From Pectinophora gossypiella (lineage: Eukaryota; Arthropoda; Insecta; Lepidoptera; Gelechiidae), in NCBI RefSeq assembly GCF_024362695.1, contig NC_065408.1, positions 12,214,001 through 12,278,000 of the forward strand: 64,000 nt of DNA, written 5' to 3'. The translations under genes and the position numbers were made by a program. Under the pieces are notes generated by a model. It searched no databases. It was not told the DNA's origin and was given only the letters and a program-made list of their open reading frames with translations. Positions 53,082 through 61,956 of the stretch are shown here, in pieces (the stretch's first letter is position 1; each line of letters opens with the position of its first letter).

Positions 53082-54669
53082 ACGGAACCCTGGAATACTT
53101 CCTGTGAGAAAGGGACGTGCCATTATTACCTACGACAAATGGTTAATTTTTAAGACATTAGATTTAAATCTTGTATATGAAGATTTAGAGCTCAATGTTA
53201 ATCGACTTGCGGATCTAAATGAACATGTGCTACATTACTTTAAACAAAACATTACCTCCGAATGCACTGATATTAAAGTGCAAACTGAACATATAAAGAA
53301 CATAACCATACAAAAGTTTAGACAACTTATTCCTTCTGTTAGACAAAAACGAGGACTGTTAAACCCAATAGGTTCACTAATTAAAGTTTTAACGGGGAAC
53401 TTAGACAACGAAGACGCAATAAGGTACGATAGTCAGATCAGTAAATTACAACAACAACAACATAGTGTCTCTATGAAAATCGCCTTGATAACCGAAATTA
53501 TGGGATCTGTTGCAAATGTAACAAATGCTAATGTCTATAGTCTTTTCTTACATAACTTCCAAATGCTCTACATAAAGCTGGACGAAATTGAAACTGCCGT
53601 TGCATTTAGTAAGGTAGGAACTTTACATCAATCGATTATTGATACCGATGAATTTATGACTGTACTTAGGAAAATAGAATTAACTGATAAATTGGTTTAT
53701 CCCGTAGAGTTAAATAATTTGATAAGAATTGAACAATGTGTAGAGTTAAAAGCGTTTTCTAAAGAAAATCAGATTACCTTTATTATTGAAGTTCCGTTAG
53801 TCAGATCCGAGAGTTATCATTATTATCGAGTCTTGTCATTACCTGTAACAGATAACCTAAATCTAACTACCCTAATAATTCCTAAATACCCTTACCTTAT
53901 TGTGAATCAGTCGAAAGCTCTGTCGCTCTCCCACTCTTGCCTGGAAATAGAAAGAAGCATCTTCATGTGTCATGAAGACTCCATTGTTCCGCCGACTATG
54001 GAAGATGTCTGCATCACCGATCTACTGAAGTTCGTCATTAATACCACCATGTGTTCCCCTATTCACGTGGATATAACAAAATTCAAGTTACAGCCAATAG
54101 AGTCAAATCGTTGGATATTCTACTGCAAAACCGCTACTCTAATGACGTCACAATGTGGAGAGGATGTCACTAGAACATATGTTGAAGGAACCTATATACT
54201 TACCATTGAAGACGCCTGCGAAATAACAATCCAAAATGTAACTCTGAAACAACACCGATCGAAGGCGGGCAACGTTTTATATGAGAAACTTCCAATAATT
54301 GATCTTCCATCACTGTCGACGTCAAAGCCAGTCGTCTCGAAGAAACCACTTAACCTGGATGAAATAGATTTACAGACCCTGCAAAGCCTGTCCCATGTCC
54401 TGAAAAATAGTGAAAGTGAATTAGTTAGTGAAGTGAGCACATATGGAAGTGTAGTGAACGCAAGAAACATTAGTATAGGGACTCTACTTCTCTATGTAAT
54501 CATAATTTTAAGTATTTTCATATATTCATTTAAACGTTTTAAGAATTTCATATTATCAGATCGGAATCATCAAAGGGCTGAAAACCACCCCTCCGATAAT
54601 TCCAATCTTATGGAGGGAGGAGTTATGTATTCCGGACCTACCGCGGGTACTGTAAGAGTCCCGACGTAA
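53013..54669 (+). CDS. env: Env, F-protein-like membrane glycoprotein (main exon)
   Basis: Envelope glycoprotein of the errantivirus type, related to baculovirus F fusion proteins by family knowledge. The first 10-12 codons are hydrophobic and look like the core of a signal peptide completed by the spliced leader. Furin-like RQKR at 53341-53352 is followed by a GLLNPIGSLIKVLTGNLD fusion-peptide-like segment. Several N-x-S/T sites. A transmembrane helix (IGTLLLYVIIILSIFIYSF) sits at about 54475-54531, with a basic cytoplasmic start. The last 15 codons lie inside the 3' LTR; stop at 54667-54669. The frame is intact throughout. Confidence 0.9.
54610..54620 (+). other. Polypurine tract
   Basis: ATGGAGGGAGG immediately upstream of the 3' LTR, expected to prime plus-strand DNA. 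It lies inside the env coding region. Confidence 0.9.
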
Positions 54670-54920
54670 GCTTTCTAAGTATTGTATGAAGCGCATTCCC
54701 AGACCTCCGGCGCAGACGAACAACATCCGTCCTGCGCATTCAGCTTTAGATAAGCCCGAACTACCGGGAGGTATTGTTGTTTTCATAGCTTTCTTAGATC
54801 ATAGAACTAGCTCATAAGTTTAGTCTTAAGTTGACCACTGTAAAGTACGCATTAAAAGTTTAAATTCAAAATTCAATTTTTGCTTTTTAAAAAGAGTCCC
54901 TCGCTCCGCGGCAACTTAAG
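54621..54920 (+). repeat. 3' LTR
   Basis: Same 300 bases as 47108-47407 as far as can be read; ATTAAA at 54851-54856. The first 49 bases encode the env C-terminus. Followed by TATCT (54921-54925), the right copy of the target duplication. The minus frame 54556-54786 is a shadow. Confidence 0.95.
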
Positions 54921-54925
54921 TATCT

Positions 54926-56583
54926 AGGATTGCTTTGTATGTGTTTAGATAAAACCTATTAGAATTAGGTTTAAATTCTGTGATGTTTTAGAAACGTCTA
55001 CATTACATAGCTAATACAACTACTTACACTTAATTGCTCTATAAGAAACATTTATAAAGTGAAGAGTAAGAAGTGAAGTGTAAGAGAGGCTGCATGAGTT
55101 TTTTAACGAATCTTTTAGATACTGATTATTGTAAATGTACTTACCTACGTATTTTTATTTTTTAACATAATCTTTATTATTTTTATTCATGGTTTTCTGT
55201 TTTCATTGTGTAGGTATAATTGTTGTAGTGCCCTTACACGGTTCCTGTTTGTACTTTACTTTTAAGACCTCTGTAAAAACATCAGGAATGCAATAAATAA
55301 ATATCATCTAGTACGTATTACGAGTATGGTATTGGCGTCTTTATCATTTAACCACGATGAAACTCCGAGTAAAGCTAAGTGCCTATGTTTAGCCGCAAAT
55401 TACATTTTCAAAATGGCGAACTATCTATTTAAGGTAAGTATAGGCTGATAAACTGTAAATGGTCCATGAAAATGTTAAAACTACTAATGTTAAAACGACT
55501 GTTTTATTAATGTCTTACTGCTTCTGCCTTCTATTAGCATAGGAAATGGTGGATTTAGTAAAGGTTTTTTTAACAATTCTGAAAAAAAAAAACACCTACA
55601 AGACAAGCGCGTTGCTTAGTAGGTAATCAATGTTCTTTTTTGCTTGTTCAATTTGAAGACCTGGAATGTACAAAATAAAAAACAACAACTACAAACAACG
55701 AACACCTCTCCAGTTTCATTTACCTTGTTTTATACATACTTTCTCGAATAAACAACAAGTTAAAATAAAGCTTGGAAACTCTAAATTAATTTGCATTCTG
55801 CGCCGTGACCAAGAGCATGGAATACTAAATAATACTCCAAGAGTAAAAAAGAAAGGAGGAAGCAAGAGTGGAGGAACTGGGAGAGAGCGGAAAAAGAAGT
55901 AGTTTATAAAGTACAGTTTGTGGAATATCTTCGAAAACCGGAGGAATTTAATTACCGTTGAAGCACATTTTTGCAAATATCCAGTTTACGTAAGTTGGCG
56001 ATAACATAAGTCCATAATGTGGTATATCTATTATGTTTTTCTATGGTTTTCTATCATGTGAGGTGTCAATTGAATTTTGTTTCTGTATCAATGAAAATGT
56101 AAGGTTTCACCACCGTTTAATTGAGTATATTACACATGGTCTCTGCTTACCCCAGTGGGAAATAGGCGTGAGTTTATGTACGTAATTACGTATGTACTAA
56201 AGATTCTAGGATACTTCACATTCACGGCAATGATAATGAATTCCCTAGTTCGAAGAAGTATATAAAATTGGGGTCCGTGAGCTTCCATTGGGCTGAACCG
56301 AATCGCATGTCACCAGAAAAACTGTTTACAATTGGTAATGAAGTCGCAAAGACTTGATCCTTGTCTTTCGTGCAGGTTCTTAGGACAATCACCAACTTCA
56401 TCAACTCTGGTGTAATGGTTATTATTGAGACTCCAGATGACCCTCATATGGCTCATGTAACGTACTTAAATTGTTTCTTCCTTTGTCCCTATTCTTTTCG
56501 GTGGATTAGAAAATGACAGGTATAAAATTAGGAGGTGACTGCTGGAATCAGCGGCAAAATCCATATTATAATTTTAAGCAGAA
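54926..56583. other. Intergenic with one LINE tail
   Basis: 55228-55304: TGCCCTTACACGGTTCCTG to GAATGCAATAAATAAATAT, a LINE 3' end also at 43204 and 59124. 56135-56190 is a scrap of the 11002-type repeat. 56370-56465 is a badly decayed SINE-B. Overlapping frames at 55666-55902 and 55716-55976 have no domain. Confidence 0.5.
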
Positions 56584-56772
56584 GTCATCATCTCCCTGGT
56601 GTTATCCTGTTTTTCATAGAGCCCGCTTAATTAACCTTAAGATTTGACAGGTCTGGCAGGTCTGGTTTTTACAGACGCGTCTGTCTATCTGACATTTCAA
56701 CCCGCGACAGAAAAACCAGCTCAGGTTAGACCACACACTTCTGAAACGCATTTCTCGAAAACAAGGGTTATA
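56584..56772 (-). mobile_element. SINE-C, head-less, diverged
   Basis: GTCATCATCTCCCTGGTGTT, GATTTGACAGGTCTGGCAGG (small internal duplication), CAACCCGCGACAGAAAAACC, ACGCATTTCTCGAAAAC. Confidence 0.75.
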
Positions 56773-57015
56773 TTATATAAAAATGAATATCCAATATCAT
56801 AATTACAAGCAAAAGAATGGATAACCGAAACAATTTTTGCCCGGTCATTCTTCTTTCATTGAGTATGACGTGGCTAAGGCAGATAAAGTTAAATTATGTG
56901 TTCAACACAAAATTGAGTATGGAAAAGGTCTCATGCTACGAAGCCAACAAGTCCCTAGCTATTTTTTTGTGCATTGTTCGTTATCACATTTAATTTAGAT
57001 TTTACTTTTTTTGGC
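56773..57015. other. Intergenic, nothing recognised
   Basis: No features seen. Confidence 0.5.
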
Positions 57016-57285
57016 ATGTTCCTAAGTACCGGACCCGGGCTACTAGCCTAAATGCCTCCACCAACCCGCACTTGAAGAGCGTTGTGGAGTACACTCTATA
57101 CTCCCTCCGATTAATTGTAGTCGTTACATGAGCCATGTCAGCCTTTGGCGGCTCAGTAATAATCCTTATACCAGGGTTGATGAGGTTGGTATTCCACCTC
57201 ACAACCCACACGATAAGAAGATTGAAGGGAGGCCTGTGCGCAACAGTGGGACGCATAATGTATATAGGCTATTTATGTTGCTAAG
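57016..57285 (+). mobile_element. SINE-A fragment interrupted by a SINE-B fragment
   Basis: SINE-A pieces ACCCGCACTTGAAGAGCG (to about 57116) and GGGAGGCCTGTGCGCAAC to TATATAGGCTATTTATGTTG (from about 57226) are collinear with 21975-22314. Between them, TCGTTACATGAGCCATGTCA to CAACCCACACGATAAGAAG is a 5'-truncated SINE-B. ATTG occurs on both sides of the insert as a possible short duplication. Frames through here are shadows. Confidence 0.85.
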
Positions 57286-57687
57286 TTCATCATCGTGCTC
57301 ACTCCGGACAAATGGGGACTTATGAAGGCTTTCACTCAGATTCAACAAGCACTTCGAATCACTTGACCTCACCGCGCCATAAAACTTTTGTAAAAACCTC
57401 GGGCTCACAATGGTGGGTTTCAAAAGAAGTGTTCCAACCTCTTTACCTTTGGCTGGGTTACGTACCAAAAAATCGAAATCCATTACTTCTTGCCTTAAGG
57501 CGTCAAGGCTTTGCAGAAATAATGGATTTATTAAATATTGTTCTTGATAAAATATTATTAATAAGTAAAAATAATTATAAAAGAATACAATTTGTCAAAT
57601 AATCAGAAATATACGTAACTTCGTCACATCCAACTAGACGCTCTTGATTAATTACTTGATTTGTTCTTGATTAATTACTATTAACAG
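57286..57687. other. Intergenic with one unexplained 96-codon frame
   Basis: 57312-57602 (plus) is open for 96 codons (includes WVSKEVFQPLYLWLGYVPKN), with a partly overlapping 94-codon minus frame. The peptide is not recognised. It is not obviously repeat, so a decayed coding remnant is possible. Confidence 0.3.
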
Positions 57688-57975
57688 CCTCCATATTCTA
57701 GTGGTTAGAGCATTAGGCTCACGATCTGGAAACCCGGGTTCGATTTCCGATAGGGACATTGTCGAAATCACTTTATGAGACTGTCCTTTGTTTGGTAAGG
57801 ACTTAACAGGCTTAAATCACCTTCCGTGATTCTGTGCTTTGGAAGGCACGCTAAGCCTTTGGTCTCTGGCTACTAGTCCAAATACCTCCTCCAACCCGCA
57901 TTGGAGCCGCGTAGTGGAGTATGCTCCATACCCCCTCCGGTTGATTGTGGGGAGGCTTGTGCCCAGCAGTTTATG
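57688..57975 (+). mobile_element. SINE-A, nearly full length, diverged
   Basis: Head ATTCTAGTGGTTAGAGCATT, GGGTTCGATTTCC; body TTTGGAAGGCACGCTAAGCC; tail GGCTTGTGCCCAGCAGT joined directly to TTTATGTAGG (a gap in the tail). Confidence 0.85.
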
Positions 57976-58554
57976 TAGGTAATTAAAATTTTCAAGATCT
58001 TATTCAGAAACTTTGTGTTATCGATGTTTTCACAGGTTATAGAAGTAATTATTACTTTAGGTACCTATCGATTCGTTACAAAATTTATAGAAGCGACTGA
58101 AAGAGAAATATAAGAAATGGTACCTGTTTTGAATGTACCTATATGAGTTGGTACTAACTACGTAAAATAATGTACGATAATATTAAATACGTCTCACTGC
58201 AAACTGGACACAGACTTCCAAAAAAAAGTAATAATTCCGAGTGACGGAAACGGAAGAACGGACACAGGAAGTGTACTTTTTTATTTTTGGTTTCATAGGA
58301 GGGGTGACACGTGTCTACTGAGTAAGTCCATCTCTATCTAGCTTACGGAGGAACCCTTTCTGAGTTAAGTACACAGAAAAGTGAATTTATTAATTTAAAT
58401 AATATACCCCATAATAAATGGTCTCCCTACCGCCGACCCGCTTCCTTTGACCGCCCTGAAAGCTCCGGGTAAAGGTCTGTGCCCCCTACACCGTATCATA
58501 CTAGGACCGTATCAGCCACGTACGGGCACGTGCCAGACGCTACTATGTCCACTG
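57976..58554. other. Intergenic, nothing recognised
   Basis: No coding or repeat signals seen. Confidence 0.5.
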
Positions 58555-58652
58555 CATGAGTCATGTCAGGGGCCTTTGGCGGCTCAATAGTAACCCTGAC
58601 ACCAAGGTTGATGATGTTTGTAATCCACCTCACAACCCACACGAGAGGAGAA
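58555..58652 (+). mobile_element. SINE-B 3' fragment
   Basis: GCATGAGTCATGTCAGGGGC, TTTGGCGGCTCAATAGTAAC, CACCTCACAACCCACACGAG. Confidence 0.8.
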
Positions 58653-59123
58653 GTGAGGTCATACTATGGTAAATAGGTATTTAAAAAGTTATATAATTCG
58701 CTGAAAGCGTTCAAAGTTATTTAATCTATGGTCCGAGGAATCCGTTGCGGCTTAAGCTAAATCTTTACAACAAAAGTTTTTACCCCTCCAAGTCAGATTT
58801 CGCTTTCCTTAGTTCTACGTTGTAGCTTTCAGATTGTAATCGAAGTTTAATAGCTTCGGGAACATGATGTTTTTTAAATGTTATAGAGGAAAATTTTGAA
58901 AAAAGAAAATGTTTTTTGCACGGCGAAGGTGTATCCCTTTATAACTACTTAATATAAACACAAACGTAGGTACCTACACTAACACCTACCTATACTAATT
59001 TATTTATAGAAAATCTAAAAACAATGCTAATTAAAAATAGCTATTATACTGTAAGTAGACGAATTTTTAAATGTTAAGTTTTAATTTTAATACACACTTC
59101 CTCTCTTCCCTTCAACGTTGCTG
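58653..59123. other. Intergenic, nothing recognised
   Basis: AT-rich, no features. Confidence 0.5.
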
Positions 59124-59200
59124 TGCCCTACAGGGTCCATGTTATAGTTCCTATGCCTATGTAACACCCCATTGTACTACATGGAATGCAATAAATAATT
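59124..59200 (+). mobile_element. LINE 3' end
   Basis: TGTGCCCTACAGGGTCCATG, CATGGAATGCAATAAATAAT; third copy of the 43204/55228 type. Confidence 0.6.
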
Positions 59201-59204
59201 GAGA

Positions 59205-59280
59205 ATACAGTTACTGTGACTGTTTCGTTTCATGAAATGAAATTAGTGTACTGTAACGAAACAGTTTACAGTAACTGTAT
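59205..59280. other. Imperfect foldback, 76 bp
   Basis: ATACAGTTACTGT (59205) mirrors ACAGTAACTGTAT (to 59280); inner arms CTGTTTCGTT and AACGAAACAG also pair. It sits directly between the LINE end and the hexamer array. Confidence 0.8.
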
Positions 59281-59284
59281 TACT

Positions 59285-59400
59285 GACGATGACGCTGATG
59301 CCAACGCTGACTCCAATACCGACGCCGATACTGATGCCGATACCGATACTGACGCCGATGCGGACGCCGAGTCTGATGCTGACACTGACGCCGCTGACGC
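59285..59400. repeat. Degenerate GAYGCN hexamer array
   Basis: About 19 imperfect copies of GAC/GAT alternating with GCN or ACN (GATGACGCTGATGCCAACGC and similar). Read on the plus strand it gives an Asp-Ala/Thr-rich frame, 59216-59485, which begins inside the foldback. I regard the frame as a by-product of the array, though an acidic repeat peptide cannot be excluded. Confidence 0.8.
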
Positions 59401-60370
59401 TGTATCTGTTAACCTGACCCTGAGATATAATTACATAAGCACAAATGTACGCCTAGAATTCATTCTTATCTATGAATTAATTTGAGTTTACTCTGTACAA
59501 TTGCGCGTGTCGAGCCATCTTAGCATTTTCGTCGACTTGTTTTATAACAACATGCAAATTGACAATTTAACTTATTTGATAGGCATTTGCGTTGCTATGA
59601 CTTACATCGCGTCTTAAAACAAGGGGAATGACACAATTGGGTTTTAAATAAAAATCATTGAAGTGCAAAAAGTTGCGCGGGGGTCTATAACATACACTCA
59701 TAAACTGACGTTGTCATATATTTGGTATGTATTAGGCATATTACTGAATAGTTTAATGACCTACGAAGTGACCAATGCGTTCCTTTGTACCTAAGCCCAT
59801 CGTCTTAGGTTACGTCAAAGGAAAGGGACGGATGATTGACAACTGTTAATTTTAGAATGAAAGAATAACCCGGGCGAATAAAATAGACTTCTTGCTCATA
59901 TGCAACCCGTTTGACGTGTGCTGTTAATTTAATTCTGTCGGGTCTTCTGTTCTTATCGTGTGGATTGTGAGGTCGAATCTCATCGACCAACGGGCCACGG
60001 GCAACGGGCATCGTGTCGGGTTACGAACCAATATAAAATTTTGGAATAATTGCCATAAATTTTATGCCTATCGATTACCCATCCGTTTCTTCTTGAGCAC
60101 ATAGGAAAATGACAGGTAGAACTTAAAATTATACTCGTGCTTCGTCCTCGAGATTAGCATAAGATACATGTAGTAGCACATACGGTGTCGCCTTATCGCA
60201 CTGTTTAGTTGAGAAATATAAAACAAAAAATGTCAAAAAGTGGCGGGTAGATTGTTTCCCGCTCAGTTAGTAATCCACATTTCGTCATTCACAGTACAGT
60301 GCTCCGCCGGTTCGCACGTATTACTTTAATTTTTTCAAGCCAATAATTAAATAGTGTAAAGTTCTTTAAT
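59401..60370. other. Intergenic, then 5' region of the DIRS-like element
   Basis: 59940-60010 holds a decayed SINE-B piece (TCTTATCGTGTGGATTGTGA). The left terminus of the DIRS-like element is not defined; it probably lies between about 60,180 and 60,330. ATTCACAGTACAGTGC near 60,290 could be a start region. No TATA box. Confidence 0.4.
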
Positions 60371-60518
60371 ATGGGAAAAAGGAAGCGTGAACGTGACGAC
60401 GATTACGATTATATTAAGAAAAAAATGAAGAAACTCGAAAGGAAATTAAAAAAAGCCCGGAAGAATCATAGTGATACGTCTTCTACATCATCGAGGAATG
60501 CACCGTCAATCGAAGAAG
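60371..60518 (+). CDS. DIRS-like gag, exon 1
   Basis: ATG at 60371 opens 49 codons: a strongly basic start (MGKRKRERDDDYDYIKKKM), a Lys-rich helical segment and a Ser/Thr-rich end. In genomic DNA the frame would stop after one more codon (GGT TAG). A donor GAAG/GTTAGT at 60518/60519 avoids that, and the phase matches the acceptor at 60946. Confidence 0.75.
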
Positions 60519-60946
60519 GTTAGTTACATCTGCTTGTACTATTATGTGCATTGGCGTTATGTATTCTTATTGCGGGTAATTCGAGGGGTTACCACTTAAG
60601 AATGTAAACGCAGTTTATATCACGTATAAGTTGGAATTGCGGGCAGTTTGAGGGGCTGTCACTTTTCTAATCAGCGTGAACTCGTAAACGTGATGCGGGC
60701 ATCCATACCGGGTTGTCACTTCACAATAAGAGTGCAGAATGTAACAGTTTATTTTATGCTACGATCGTTTTAATGATCTTTAGTGTTGCGGGCAATTATA
60801 CCGGGTTGTCACTTCACTTTATAACATCAAATAATTGTATTTGAGAGGATTACATTTACAATTAAGATATCTATTAAAAGATATATATTTTTTCAACAAA
60901 AAAAAAAAAATCCATATACCTACTTGTTTACTTTCTGTCTTTACAG
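60519..60946 (+). other. Predicted intron in gag with four conserved motif copies
   Basis: GTTAGT start and CTTTCTGTCTTTACAG end. Inside, a motif beginning TGCGGG(C/T) and ending GTCACTT or ACCACTT recurs at 60571-60598, 60638-60665, 60694-60724 and 60787-60817. Copies 3 and 4 share ATACCGGGTTGTCACTTCAC. An A-run lies at 60899-60910 near the 3' end. Confidence 0.7.
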
Positions 60947-61956
60947 ACGGTCCACCGATTGTAGGAAACAATTATGATATTATATCTAGTGAGGAAGAAG
61001 TACTGGAGTCGAGTCGATCGAACTTACCTAGCAATAATGAGGTCGGAGACACATTGCCGTTATTAACAACTGCTTCTGATGACGAACCATTACCATCAAC
61101 GAGTGCCGGCACCGCACCGGCGCCCGCCGATCTTCCTAATGAGCTGCTGCCGGGTCCAGAGCTTAACGATGAAATCTTAGCGATACTAGGAGATGACCTA
61201 TCAGTTGTCAAGGAATATGGAAATGACATTCAGGCGGACTTGGCGTTACGGCTTAAGCACCTGCTTACTCAGGGAATGCCCAAAGAAATTCGGAAGGAGT
61301 TACATGACAGATATTTACCACCTGGTAATTGTAATTGTGTTGGCGCTCCTGAACTTAATCTTGAAGTTAAGGCTGCTATACCCGATGTTATATATAAAAG
61401 AGACCGAAGCATCCAAGCGAAACAGAAACAAGTCGGTTGTGCAATTTCATGTATTAGTGAAGCTTTAACAATATTGTTATCTCGAGAGAATAAGGACACA
61501 CAGATTATCAAACTCTTAATGGATGGAAGTCGACTTTTGTGTGATTGTCAACATGCTGATTCAGTCACGCGGCGTAATTTTGTCCTTAATAACATAAAAA
61601 AGGACATAAGGGAACACCTCGTGAAGTCAAAAATTGATAAGTTTCTATTTGGCTCTGATGTAGTGGAGGTAATTAAGACTGCAAAATCAATATCTAAATC
61701 GGGGGCAGATTTAAAATCAGTTCCCACCACATCTACAATAAGATCTACACAACCGGCCAAGAACAAACAAAATCCAGGACCATCTAGACAACATACCAGG
61801 AATAATTTAAACTGGAAGGCTCCTCCCCCGGGTCGCAGGCAACAGGGGACTCAGAGGGCGAAGGAGCCTGCTCAGAGGAGCCAGCACGCGAACTCCTCGC
61901 GACCATCGCAGCGAGCGCCGGCGCAGGCATCGCAGACCAATTACAACCGCCGCTAG
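60947..61956 (+). CDS. DIRS-like gag, exon 2
   Basis: About 336 codons after the acceptor. An acidic N-terminal region (SSEEEVLESSR), Pro-rich segment, a central helical domain (GNDIQADLALRLKHLLTQGM; VGCAISCISEALTILLSREN) and a basic, Gln/Arg/Pro-rich C-terminus (RRQQGTQRAKEPAQRSQHA) likely to bind RNA. No zinc knuckle. The layout resembles ORF1 of animal DIRS-like elements. The frame extends left into the intron to 60835 but that part is not expected to be translated. The stop at 61954-61956 lies 150 nt inside the next frame. Confidence 0.8.

Larger units (their letters stand above)
47108..54921 (+). mobile_element. Errantivirus-type (Ty3/gypsy) LTR retrotransposon, complete provirus
   Basis: About 7.8 kb with two 300-bp LTRs that look identical by eye, a primer site matching tRNA-Ser, gag, pol (protease, reverse transcriptase, RNase H, integrase), env and a polypurine tract. 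LTRs begin AGTTAT rather than TG, as in insect errantiviruses. Target duplication is TATCT if the LTR ends at ...TTAAG, or ATCT if the final T belongs to the LTR. One frame break lies in pol near 50,900. An endogenous, recent copy; mobile in principle only with help unless the break is a sequencing error. Confidence 0.95.

Noticed and set aside
54556..54786. Minus-strand frame across the 3' LTR
   Set aside because: Antisense of env and LTR; an equivalent frame is not maintained at the 5' LTR because the flanking DNA differs.
59216..59485. Asp/Ala/Thr repeat protein
   Set aside because: The frame starts inside a foldback and is made of a degenerate hexamer array; kept as a repeat and listed as a finding, not as a gene.
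60835..60946. ATT/TTG-started extension of DIRS gag exon 2 to the left
   Set aside because: It would include a Lys/Asn-rich A-run and a pyrimidine tract ending in CAG, which fit an intron end much better than coding sequence.
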